This document shows positions 18,355 through 26,032 of a stretch of DNA of 64,000 nucleotides, piece after piece; the first letter of the stretch is position 1; the number at the start of each line of letters is the position of its first letter. The stretch is from Zavarzinia compransoris (GTDB taxonomy: Bacteria; Pseudomonadota; Alphaproteobacteria; Zavarziniales; Zavarziniaceae), in the NCBI RefSeq assembly GCF_003173055.1, contig NZ_QGLF01000008.1, positions 123,024 to 187,023 on the forward strand, in the 5' to 3' direction. The translations under genes and the position numbers were made by a program. The notes beneath the pieces are model-generated. The model did no database searches. It was not told the origin of the DNA and saw only the letters and a program-made list of their open reading frames with translations.

Positions 18355-19482
18355 ATGGCCAGCTTCATGACGGCGCCCGACGAGCGGGTGCCGGGGCGCT
18401 GGGATCTATCGTCCTCGTCTTTTGCTTTTCTCGCCGCGGCGGAGGATATCGTCTGCCACGGACTCCGTCCCCGGGACGGAACCGATCCGGTTGCGCGCCC
18501 GGTGTTCATCGCCGGGGCCCTGCCTTTCGACCGCACCCGCGCCGGCCATTTCTTCGTGCCCGAAGAGGTGCGGCGCGGCCGCGGCCTCGTCCGCCGCGAA
18601 ATGGCGGCCGGCACGGCGGCGCCCCCGGTATTGTCGATCGAGCCCCGGCCGTCACCCGCCGACTATGGCCGCGCGGTGGCAAGGGCGCTGGCCGCCCTCG
18701 AGGGGGCCGCGGGCCTGCGCAAGGTGGTGCTGGCGCGAAGCCTGCGCCTTCTCGCCGCCGAACCCTTCGATCCGGCGTGGATCCTGCGCCGTCTCGCGCG
18801 GGACGGCGCGGCCACCGCCTTCGGGGTTGCCCTGCCGGCGCGGGCCGGGCAACCGCGCCGCCTGGTCGGGGCCTCGCCCGAGCTTCTGATCGAGAAGCGG
18901 GGGACACGTGTCCTCTCCCATCCCCTTGCCGGTTCCGCCCGGCGGGACCGCGACCCGGCGCTGGACCGGGCGGCGGCCGAAGGGCTGGCCCGCTCGGACA
19001 AGGACCGGCGCGAGCATGAACTGGTGGTCGAGGCCATTCTCGACACGCTCGCCCCCTGGTGCCGCGACCTGGCCGCGCCCAAGGTCGGCGACCTGATCTC
19101 GACCGACAGCATGTGGCACCTCGGCACCCGCATCGAAGGCACGCTGAAGGTGCCGGAAGCGCCTTTGCTCGATCTCGTCCGGGCGCTGCACCCGACACCG
19201 GCGGTCTGCGGCACCCCGCGCGCCGAGGCCGCCCGCCTGATCGCCGACCTCGAGGGCTTCGAGCGGGATTTCTTCGCCGGCGCGGTCGGTTACGTCGACG
19301 AGGCGGGCGACGGGCGCTGGATGGTCTCGATCCGCTGCGCCGAGATCGCGGGGGCGGCGGCCGTGCTCTATGCCGGCGCCGGCATCGTCCCGGGGTCCGA
19401 CCCGGTGGCCGAGATCGCCGAGACGGCGGCCAAGTTCCGCGCCATGCTCGACGCCCTCGATCTCGACCGGAAGGAGGTTTGA
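18355..19482 (+). CDS. entC: Isochorismate synthase
   Basis: A 375-residue chorismate-binding enzyme that isomerises chorismate to isochorismate, the first step of 2,3-dihydroxybenzoate (DHB) synthesis. Seen: 'LRKVVLARSLRL', 'VGASPELLIEKRG', 'SHPLAGSARRD', 'KDRREHELVVEAI', 'HLGTRIEGTL', 'ALHPTPAVCGTPR' and the end motif 'YAGAGIVPGSDPVAE'. The set matches EntC/DhbC rather than anthranilate or salicylate synthases, and dedicated entB and entA genes follow. ATG 18355 follows AGGAAG. The isochorismatase gene begins 9 bases downstream. Confidence 0.93.
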   Translation: MASFMTAPDERVPGRWDLSSSSFAFLAAAEDIVCHGLRPRDGTDPVARPVFIAGALPFDRTRAGHFFVPEEVRRGRGLVRREMAAGTAAPPVLSIEPRPSPADYGRAVARALAALEGAAGLRKVVLARSLRLLAAEPFDPAWILRRLARDGAATAFGVALPARAGQPRRLVGASPELLIEKRGTRVLSHPLAGSARRDRDPALDRAAAEGLARSDKDRREHELVVEAILDTLAPWCRDLAAPKVGDLISTDSMWHLGTRIEGTLKVPEAPLLDLVRALHPTPAVCGTPRAEAARLIADLEGFERDFFAGAVGYVDEAGDGRWMVSIRCAEIAGAAAVLYAGAGIVPGSDPVAEIAETAAKFRAMLDALDLDRKEV

Positions 19483-19491
19483 CGTCCGCCC

Positions 19492-20139
19492 ATGGCCCTG
19501 CCGAAGATTGCTCCCTACGACATGCCGGATCCCGCCCGCCTGCCGGCGCCGCGCGGGCCCTGGCGGCTGGCGCCCGCGCGGGCGGCCCTGCTGGTCCATG
19601 ACATGCAGAATTACTTCCTGCGCATCTACGACCCCGGCGCCGCGCCGCTGGCGCCCCTGGTCCGCCACGTCGCCCTGCTGGTCCGGGCGGCGCGGCAAGC
19701 CGGCGTGCCGGTCTTCTATACCGCGCAGGACGGCGACCAGTACCGGCCCGACCGGGGCCTTCAGGCCGATCTCTGGGGCCCGGGCATGACGGCGGCGCCG
19801 GAACATCGCGATATCGCCGCCGGCCTCGAACCGGCGGCGGGCGATATCGTCCTGACCAAGCACCGCTACAGCGCCTTTCACCGCTCCAACCTCGAACACC
19901 TGTTGCGGGCGCGCGGGCGCGACCAATTGGTGATCTGCGGCGTCTATGCCCATATCGGCTGCCTGGCGACGGCGACCGATGCCTTCATGCGCGATGTCGA
20001 GGCTTTCGTCGTCGCCGATGCCATGGCCGATTTTTCCCGGGAACAGCACGAGATGACGCTTGCCTATATTGCCGATTGCGTCGGCGTGCCGCTGGCAACG
20101 CAAACGGTTGCCGATGTTTTCGCGGGGGCGGCGCGATGA
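19492..20139 (+). CDS. entB: Isochorismatase (EntB N-terminal half only)
   Basis: A 215-residue isochorismatase that hydrolyses isochorismate to 2,3-dihydro-2,3-dihydroxybenzoate and pyruvate. The start matches EntB closely ([13 protein letters not shown], then '[17 protein letters not shown]'), with '[18 protein letters not shown]' and the catalytic Cys region '[17 protein letters not shown]'. E. coli EntB is about 285 residues because it carries a C-terminal aryl carrier domain; that part is missing here and is encoded separately at 25799. It overlaps entA by 4 bases (ATGA). Confidence 0.92.
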   Translation: MALPKIAPYDMPDPARLPAPRGPWRLAPARAALLVHDMQNYFLRIYDPGAAPLAPLVRHVALLVRAARQAGVPVFYTAQDGDQYRPDRGLQADLWGPGMTAAPEHRDIAAGLEPAAGDIVLTKHRYSAFHRSNLEHLLRARGRDQLVICGVYAHIGCLATATDAFMRDVEAFVVADAMADFSREQHEMTLAYIADCVGVPLATQTVADVFAGAAR

Positions 20140-20876
20140 CGGCGGGTGAATTCGCCGGGCGCATCGCCCTGGTCACCGGCGCCGCCGGCGGCATCGGCGC
20201 CGCCGTGGTCGAAGGGCTGGAGGCGGCGGGCGCCCGCGTAATCGCCACCGATATCGCCGGCGGCGGCCGCATCCGCCCCCTCGACGTCGCGGACAGCGGC
20301 GCGGTCGATGCACTGGTTGCGGCGGTGGAACGCGACGAGGGCCCGATCGATTTCGGCGTCAATGTCGCCGGCGTGCTCTCGACCACCGAGGTGACGGAAA
20401 CCAGCGACGCGGCCTGGCAGCGGGTCTTCGCCGTCAATACCCATGGCGTCTTCCATGTCTCCCGCGCGCTGGCCGGTTACATGAAGCCGCGGCGCCGGGG
20501 CGCCATCGTCACCGTCGGCTCGAATGCGGCGGGCGTGCCGCGCCATTCGATGGCCGCCTATGCCGCGTCCAAGGCGGCGGCGACCATGTTCACCCGCTGC
20601 CTCGGGCTCGAACTCGCGGCCCATGGCATCCGCTGCAACATCGTCGCCCCGGGCTCGACCTTGACGGCGATGCAGACCGGCATGTGGGCGGACGCGGACG
20701 GCGCCGCCCGCGTGATCGCCGGCGTGCCGGAAGCCTTCAAGGCCGGCATTCCGCTGGGCAAGCTGGCCGTGCCGCAGGATGTGGCCAATGCGGTGCTGTT
20801 CCTGCTCTCCGACCGGGCGGGCCATATCACCATGGCCGACCTCTATGTCGACGGCGGCGCGACGCTGCGCGCCTGA
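20136..20876 (+). CDS. entA: 2,3-dihydro-2,3-dihydroxybenzoate dehydrogenase
   Basis: A 246-residue short-chain dehydrogenase completing DHB from the EntB product with NAD+. Visible: nucleotide motif 'VTGAAGGIG' (13-21), 'NVAGV' and the catalytic set S129, Y142 and K146 ('AAYAASKAA'). The C-terminus 'LYVDGGATL' is typical. The start at 20136 overlaps the stop of entB, so the two are coupled. Identity as EntA rather than another SDR rests on position in the entC-B-A row and on '[17 protein letters not shown]', which resembles EntA. Confidence 0.9.
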   Translation: MTAGEFAGRIALVTGAAGGIGAAVVEGLEAAGARVIATDIAGGGRIRPLDVADSGAVDALVAAVERDEGPIDFGVNVAGVLSTTEVTETSDAAWQRVFAVNTHGVFHVSRALAGYMKPRRRGAIVTVGSNAAGVPRHSMAAYAASKAAATMFTRCLGLELAAHGIRCNIVAPGSTLTAMQTGMWADADGAARVIAGVPEAFKAGIPLGKLAVPQDVANAVLFLLSDRAGHITMADLYVDGGATLRA

Positions 20877-20883
20877 GAGGTCT

Positions 20884-22029
20884 CTAAATTGGTGGCAGGT
20901 CGATCCAATAGGTGCCGTCGAGCGGGATGGCGAGGAAGTCCCGGTTGATCTCGGCCATGGTCGCCGCGGGATCGAGATCGGCGAAGAGATCGGGCCGGAT
21001 CCAGCGCGCCAGGCTTTCCACCGCGAGAATGTCGAGGGGGGAGTTCAGCAATTCATGGGCAAGGCCGTGGGCCCGCCCGCCGGTGACCGCGCCCAGCTGG
21101 GCGATGCCGGGGCGCCCGGCCATCTTTCGGAAGGCGGACAGCACCCGCTCGCGGTCGTAGCCGGCGCCGATCACCAGCCCGCCCGCCTTCTCCAGATGGG
21201 AGCCGCCGGTGGCGACATAGATATCGGGGGCGGCCTCGATCACATATTCGAGATTGAGCCGGCCGACCGTGGTCGCCAGCACGTCGGCGCCGATATTGTG
21301 GCCGCCGACGAAGGCGATGTAATCGGAGACATTGCCCTTGCCCGGCGAATTGCAGCATTCGGGGGAAATGCCGGCATGGACTTCGACGAAGACTTTGGGC
21401 GGGGTGCCCGTCGCCCCGGCGAGACGCGCGGCGATCCGGTCCAGGCGCTGCTGGCGGAATTTGTTGAAGGCCGCGGCCTGGTCCTCGCGCCCGATCAGGC
21501 GGCCGAGGATCTCGAAGCTCGGCGCCTGGTGGCGGAACGGCGCGGTGAAGAAATCGAGGAAGACGACCTTGATCCCGGCGGCTTCCAGCAGGGCGACCTG
21601 GGCGTCGCTGGGGCCGGTGTTCAGGGTGAATATGGCGACATCGGGCATGGCCGCCAGTACCGGCTCCGCCTCGAAACTCTCGGAGGAGGAGGGCACCCGC
21701 GCCAGGCCGTCGATCGCGGGGAAACGGGCCTGGAAGCGCTTGAAATTGGTCGCGCCCAGGCGGTTCAGGTCGCGTGGCCAGGCCGCCACCCGGGCGATCG
21801 GTTCCGGGCTGATCATCGACAGGGCGACGAGATAGCGGCTGTCGTCGATCATCAGGGCGCGCGCCGGCCCGTCCAGGTGGATGGGGCGGCCCCGGATGTC
21901 GGTGAAGTCGAGCGCGGCGCGGGCGGGCCCGGCGCCCATCAGGGCCAGGAACAGCCCGCCGCCGGCGGCAAGGGCCCGGCGGCGGTCGAGGGTGATCGGG
22001 GCGCGGATCAAGATGGTCTCCTCTTTCAT
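20884..22029 (-). CDS. Periplasmic ferric-siderophore binding protein, FecB/FepB type
   Basis: 381 residues from ATG 22029. An Arg-rich n-region followed by a hydrophobic core ('LDRRRALAAGGGLFLALMG') and 'PARA' cleavage site suggests export, possibly by the Tat route because of the twin Arg. The mature protein has the layout of class III (helical-hinge) binding proteins for iron complexes: 'GPARALMIDDSRYLVALSMI', 'PDVAIFTLNTG', 'FVGGHNIGADVLAT', 'DIYVATGG'. It should hand the ferric siderophore to the permease and ATPase at 29853-31681. The first codon overlaps the cytochrome b561 gene by 4 bases. Confidence 0.85.
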   Translation of the reverse strand: MKEETILIRAPITLDRRRALAAGGGLFLALMGAGPARAALDFTDIRGRPIHLDGPARALMIDDSRYLVALSMISPEPIARVAAWPRDLNRLGATNFKRFQARFPAIDGLARVPSSSESFEAEPVLAAMPDVAIFTLNTGPSDAQVALLEAAGIKVVFLDFFTAPFRHQAPSFEILGRLIGREDQAAAFNKFRQQRLDRIAARLAGATGTPPKVFVEVHAGISPECCNSPGKGNVSDYIAFVGGHNIGADVLATTVGRLNLEYVIEAAPDIYVATGGSHLEKAGGLVIGAGYDRERVLSAFRKMAGRPGIAQLGAVTGGRAHGLAHELLNSPLDILAVESLARWIRPDLFADLDPAATMAEINRDFLAIPLDGTYWIDLPPI

Positions 22030-22511
22030 CGGGGGCGGGCCGGCCACATGCGCAGCAGCAGGCCGTCGCGCCGCACGAACTGGTGCCAGAAGGCGGCGGC
22101 GGCATGAAGCGCGACCAGCCCGAACACGACATAGGACAGGGCGACATGAACGCCCCCCGGCCAGCGTCCCAGGCTCTTGCCGAAGGCGGTCGAGGCCAGG
22201 ATGCCGAGCACGGGCATGACGAAAATCGCGAGATAGAGCAGGCCGTGGGTCGCCCCGGCGGCCAGTACCGCCGCCCGCCCCATACCCGCCGGCAGGGGCG
22301 GCGCCGGATGGCCCAGGCGCCAGGCAAGGCGGATCACGGCAAGGCCGAGCACGACATAGCCGGAATAGATATGGGTCCTGAACAGATAGAAGCGGGGTTC
22401 GCTGCCGCGCTCGAAATTGCCCCAGGTCCAGCCCGTCGTATATTGCACCAGGATCAGCAGGACGACGGCCCAATGCAGGGCGATGGCGATACGGTCGTAG
22501 GCGGGGGTCAT
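22026..22511 (-). CDS. Cytochrome b561-type membrane protein
   Basis: A 161-residue protein with four predicted membrane helices and the b561/YodB pattern: 'DRIAIALHWAVVLLILVQYTTGW' (split helix 1 with heme His), 'RTHIYSGYVVLGLAVIRLAWR', 'THGLLYLAIFVMPVLG' and 'HVALSYVVFGLVALHAAAAFWHQFV'. These bind two hemes and move electrons across the inner membrane. Translation is coupled by a 4-base overlap to the siderophore-binding protein, which suggests a role in reductive iron release from the ferric siderophore, an inference. It is divergent from the phosphopantetheinyl transferase gene with only 29 bases between them. Confidence 0.85.
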   Translation of the reverse strand: MTPAYDRIAIALHWAVVLLILVQYTTGWTWGNFERGSEPRFYLFRTHIYSGYVVLGLAVIRLAWRLGHPAPPLPAGMGRAAVLAAGATHGLLYLAIFVMPVLGILASTAFGKSLGRWPGGVHVALSYVVFGLVALHAAAAFWHQFVRRDGLLLRMWPARPR

Positions 22512-22540
22512 GTCGGCTTCCGGGCGAGGGGGGCGGCAGG

Positions 22541-23167
22541 GTGTTCGACGTGATTCTCCAGGCCCTGGACCCGGCCCAGGCCCCGGACGAGGCCGGCCTG
22601 CCCCTGACCGCGGCGGAGCGGGCGGCGATCGGCCGCCGCCGCCAGCCGGCGGACCGGGCCCGCGGCCTGCTGGCCCGCGCCCTGCTGCGCCGCGAGCTGG
22701 GCCGGCGCCTGGGCCTCGATCCCCTGGCGGTGCCGATCGTGGAGGGGCCGGGCGGCAAGCCCGGGCTGGGCCCCGGCTGTGCCGGCCTGCATTTCAGCGT
22801 TGCCCACAGCGGCGGCCTGATCGCGCTTGCCTTTGCCGCCGTGCCGGTCGGCATCGATGTCGAGCAGCGCCGCGCGATGGAGGTCGGGGCCTTCGCCCGC
22901 CGCGCCTTCGCGCCCGCCGAGGCCGAGCGGATCGCGCGGGACGGCCGGCCCCTGCACGCGCTGTTCGACCATTGGGTCGCGCGGGAGGCGGTGGTGAAGG
23001 CGACCGGCCAGGGCATCGGCGCCGGCTTCCCCGGCCTCGTCCTGCATCGCCCCGGCCCGGAACTCCAGCCCCTGGCGGCAGGGCCGGCGGCGGTCCGGGT
23101 GGCGCTGATCGCGGTGCCTGAGGGCTATCATGGCGCGGTCGCGGTCATGGCTGGGGCCAGCCCTTGA
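22541..23167 (+). CDS. 4'-phosphopantetheinyl transferase (Sfp/EntD type)
   Basis: A 208-residue transferase that activates carrier proteins by adding phosphopantetheine from CoA. Diagnostic residues: D106 and E108 in 'VGIDVEQ' and W145/E149/K153 in 'WVAREAVVKATGQG', the magnesium and catalytic motifs of the family. Its expected targets are the aryl carrier protein (25799) and the carrier domain of EntF. The start is GTG 22541 after GGCAGG. The 29-base gap to the divergent cytochrome gene means its promoter must reach into that gene. It overlaps the convergent esterase gene by 23 bases. Confidence 0.92.
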   Translation: MFDVILQALDPAQAPDEAGLPLTAAERAAIGRRRQPADRARGLLARALLRRELGRRLGLDPLAVPIVEGPGGKPGLGPGCAGLHFSVAHSGGLIALAFAAVPVGIDVEQRRAMEVGAFARRAFAPAEAERIARDGRPLHALFDHWVAREAVVKATGQGIGAGFPGLVLHRPGPELQPLAAGPAAVRVALIAVPEGYHGAVAVMAGASP

Positions 23168-23954
23168 GCAGGGCCGGCGGCGCGGTCAGGAAGCGCAGCC
23201 CATGGGCAATGGCGATGGGCACGATCGAGGCATGGTCTTCCCCCGGCAGGGTTTCATGGCGCAGGGTCAGGCCGGGCAGGGCCAGGGCGGCCAGGGCGGC
23301 GGCGAAGTCGCGGGTATTGTCGACCATGCGCCGGTCGGCCCGGCGTGCGGCCATGGCGGCGCGGTCGGGCGCCTGCGCCTGCCAGGGGGCCATATCCTGT
23401 TCCCAGGTGCCGACCGCGGTCATCACCCGCAGCGCCCGGTCGCCGATCGCGGCGGGAAGCGCGCCGATACCCTGGAACAGCCGGGCCGGGTCGCGCCAGA
23501 TCGAGGGGCTGGCGGCGACATAACCGTCGAACAGCGCGGGCCGGGTCGCCAATGCGTAAAGGGCCAGGAACCCGGCCAGCGAATGGCCGAAGAGAAAGCG
23601 CGGCCCGGTCGCTTCCGGGTGGCGGGCCGCGACCAGCGGAAAGATCTCGTCCGCGATCATGGCCAGGAAGGCGTCGGCGCCCCCCTCCGGCCCCGGGGCG
23701 AAGTCGAACGCCCGGCCGCGCGGCCCGGTGCCGATGCCGACCACCAGCGCCGGCGCGACGCCCGTGGCGCCGGGCCGGCGGCAGGCACGGCGCAGGCTCT
23801 CGACCACGGTCGCGAACATCTCTTCCCCGTCGAGGACATAGAGCACGGGCATGCCCCCCGCCGGCGCCGGCGCCAGCGGCCCGCCGAGGGCAAGCCGGCG
23901 CCCGCCGCCGCCGTCGAGGATTTCCGTGTCCTGAAGTGCGAAGATCTGCGCCAC
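23145..23954 (-). CDS. IroE/Fes-like siderophore esterase (alpha/beta hydrolase)
   Basis: A 269-residue alpha/beta hydrolase with the esterase-D-like pattern 'VLYVLDGEEMFATVVESLRR', the nucleophile S125 in 'FLFGHSLAGFLAL' and 'GEDHASIVPIAI' supplying the His. Such enzymes cut the ester bonds of trilactone siderophores, either to release iron or to linearise the product. No signal peptide is seen, so it is probably cytoplasmic, as for Fes. GTG start at 23954. Its place between the phosphopantetheinyl transferase and entE genes supports a siderophore substrate. Confidence 0.82.
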   Translation of the reverse strand: MAQIFALQDTEILDGGGGRRLALGGPLAPAPAGGMPVLYVLDGEEMFATVVESLRRACRRPGATGVAPALVVGIGTGPRGRAFDFAPGPEGGADAFLAMIADEIFPLVAARHPEATGPRFLFGHSLAGFLALYALATRPALFDGYVAASPSIWRDPARLFQGIGALPAAIGDRALRVMTAVGTWEQDMAPWQAQAPDRAAMAARRADRRMVDNTRDFAAALAALALPGLTLRHETLPGEDHASIVPIAIAHGLRFLTAPPALLKGWPQP

Positions 23955-24030
23955 CGCTCACCGCCGAAACTGCCCGGACCACCACATAGCATTGAACGTG
24001 CCGGGTCTCCTTCGTCCCGCGCAAGCCTTT

Positions 24031-24042
24031 GATATCAATATC
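24031..24042. promoter_or_regulatory. AT-rich palindrome between esterase and entE (possible Fur-type site)
   Basis: GATATCAATATC is a perfect 5-bp-arm palindrome followed by TTATCG in an otherwise GC-rich 225-bp divergent gap. Its hexamers resemble Fur half-sites (ATTATC), and the gap must hold the promoters of two siderophore genes. Less convincing than the sites at 15059 and 36006. Confidence 0.35.
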
Positions 24043-24096
24043 TTATCGAGGGCGGGAAAGACCCTGCCGCGGTTGACAGGAGAAGCCCGGAGGGGG

Positions 24097-24158
24097 CATA
24101 GCCGAAACCTCGGTCGCCGTGCCGGGCCCCGCCGCCGGGCCGCCCGTTATCGGCTATG
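24097..24158 (+). other. Long inverted repeat in the entE 5' leader
   Basis: CATAGCCGA (24097-24105) and TCGGCTATG (24150-24158) are perfect 9-bp arms enclosing a very GC-rich 44-base stretch, ending 21 bases before the entE start codon. It could fold in the mRNA leader or form an operator. Confidence 0.4.
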
Positions 24159-24179
24159 TTACAGCGCCGGAGAGCGGAC

Positions 24180-25799
24180 ATGATCCCCGTCACCCAGACC
24201 TGGTCAGCGGAAGCCGCCGCGCGCTATCGCAGCAAGGGGTATTGGCGGGGCGAGACGTTCGGGGCCTTTCTCCGCGCCAGGGCGCAGGCGACGCCCGATG
24301 CGGTGGCCATCGTCTGCGGCGCCCGGCGCTGGACCTATGCCGATTTCGACCGCGACAGCGATGCCTTCGCCGCCGGGCTGCTGGACCTCGGCCTGCGCGC
24401 CGGGGACCGGGCGATCGTGCAACTGCCGAACATCGGCGAATATTTCATCATCGTCTTCGGCCTGTTCAAGGCGGGCATCCTGCCGATCTTCGCCCTGCCC
24501 GGGCATCGCAGCGCCGAAATCACCCATTTCGCCGAAAAGGGCGAGGCCGCGGCCCATATCGTCGCGGCCGGCCAGGGCTTCGATTATTGCGCCCTGGCCC
24601 ATGACGTCCGGGGCCGGGTGCCCGGCTTGAGCCATGTCGTCACCGTCGGCGCGGCGGGGGCGGGGGAGGTCGGCTATGACGACCTGCTGCGCGCCGCCCC
24701 GCGCGACCTGCCGGCGCGCGATCCCGCCGGCGTCGCCTTCCTGCAACTTTCGGGGGGCAGTACCGGGCTGTCCAAGCTGATCCCGCGCAGCCATGACGAT
24801 TATATCTACACCCTGCGGGAAAGTGCGCGGATCTGCGGCCTGACGGCGGCGGACACGCTGATGATCGCCTTGCCGGCGGCGCATAATTTCCCCATGAGTT
24901 CGCCCGGCTCGCTGTCCGCCTTCTATGTCGGGGCGCGGGTGGTGCTGGCGCCCTCGCCCTCGCCCGATGCCTGCCTGCCCCTGATCGCGCGGGAGCGGGT
25001 GACCATGACCAGCCTGGTGCCGCCGGTCGCCCTGCTGTGGCTGAGCGCGGCCGAGGCGGGGCAGCACGATCTTTCCAGCCTGCGCGTGATCCAGATCGGC
25101 GGCGCCAAGCTGGCGCCCGAAGTGGCGCGGCGCATCCGCCCGGTGCTGGGCTGCACCTTGCAGCAGGTCTTCGGCATGGCGGAAGGGCTGGTCAATTACA
25201 CCGCCCTCGACGACGACGAGGAGACGATCGTCACCACCCAGGGCCGGCCGATCAGCCCGGACGACGAGATCCTGATCGTCGACGACGACGGCCGGGACGT
25301 CGCCCCGGGCGAGGCCGGCCATCTCCTGACCCGGGGGCCCTATACCATCCGGGCCTATCACAACGACGACGGCGCCAATGCCCGCGCCTTCACCGCCGAC
25401 GGCTTCTACCGCACCGGCGACATCGTGCTGCGCCGGGCCGACGGCGCCCTGGTCGTCCAGGGCCGGGCCGGCGACCATATCAACCGCGCCGGCGAGAAAA
25501 TCTCGGCGGAAGAGATCGAGGATCATCTCCTGGCCCATCCCCAGGTCTTCGATGCCGCCGTGGTGTCCATTCCCGACGAGTTCCTGGGCGAGCGGAGCTG
25601 CGCCTTCGTCATCCCGCGCGGCGACAAGCCGAAGGCGGCGGCCCTGAAGGCCTGGATCCGCCAGCGCGGCCTGGCCGAATTCAAGGTCCCGGACCAGGTG
25701 GTCTTCGTCGAGCGCTTCACCGAAACGGCGGTCGGCAAGATCAGCCGCAAGGCGCTGCGCGCCCATCTCCGCGCCACCCTGGGGCCGGAGGCCGGCTGA
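24180..25799 (+). CDS. entE: 2,3-dihydroxybenzoate-AMP ligase
   Basis: A 539-residue adenylation enzyme that activates DHB with ATP and loads it on the aryl carrier protein. Seen: '[19 protein letters not shown]' P-loop, aryl-acid pocket '[10 protein letters not shown]' with Asn236 in place of the Asp used by amino-acid enzymes, '[13 protein letters not shown]', 'YRTGDIV', and the C-terminal lysine region '[12 protein letters not shown]'. These match EntE/DhbE. ATG 24180 follows GGAGAGCGGAC. The stop codon overlaps the start of the carrier protein gene by one base (TGATG). Confidence 0.94.
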   Translation: MIPVTQTWSAEAAARYRSKGYWRGETFGAFLRARAQATPDAVAIVCGARRWTYADFDRDSDAFAAGLLDLGLRAGDRAIVQLPNIGEYFIIVFGLFKAGILPIFALPGHRSAEITHFAEKGEAAAHIVAAGQGFDYCALAHDVRGRVPGLSHVVTVGAAGAGEVGYDDLLRAAPRDLPARDPAGVAFLQLSGGSTGLSKLIPRSHDDYIYTLRESARICGLTAADTLMIALPAAHNFPMSSPGSLSAFYVGARVVLAPSPSPDACLPLIARERVTMTSLVPPVALLWLSAAEAGQHDLSSLRVIQIGGAKLAPEVARRIRPVLGCTLQQVFGMAEGLVNYTALDDDEETIVTTQGRPISPDDEILIVDDDGRDVAPGEAGHLLTRGPYTIRAYHNDDGANARAFTADGFYRTGDIVLRRADGALVVQGRAGDHINRAGEKISAEEIEDHLLAHPQVFDAAVVSIPDEFLGERSCAFVIPRGDKPKAAALKAWIRQRGLAEFKVPDQVVFVERFTETAVGKISRKALRAHLRATLGPEAG

Positions 25800-26032
25800 T
25801 GCTGACGCTTGAAACCATGCGGGCCGAGATCGCCGCGATCCTGCACGAGGACCCGGCCGAGATCGGCGACGGCGACAATCTGATGGACCTGGGCCTCGAT
25901 TCCATGCGCGCGATGACCCTGGTCCAGCGCTGGCAGGAGCGCGGCCTGAAGGCGGAATTCGCCGCCTTCGCCGAAGTGCCGACCCTGGCCCATTGGTGGG
26001 CGGTGGCGCGCCGGGCCCAGGGCGGGTCATGA
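25799..26032 (+). CDS. Stand-alone aryl carrier protein
   Basis: A 77-residue carrier protein with Ser35 in 'MDLGLDSMRAM' as the phosphopantetheine site and 'TLAHWWAVARRA' as the last helix. In E. coli this domain is the C-terminal part of EntB; here it is a separate gene between entE and entF, overlapping both (TGATG upstream, ATGA downstream). EntE should load DHB on it and the EntF condensation domain should accept it. Confidence 0.9.
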   Translation: MLTLETMRAEIAAILHEDPAEIGDGDNLMDLGLDSMRAMTLVQRWQERGLKAEFAAFAEVPTLAHWWAVARRAQGGS

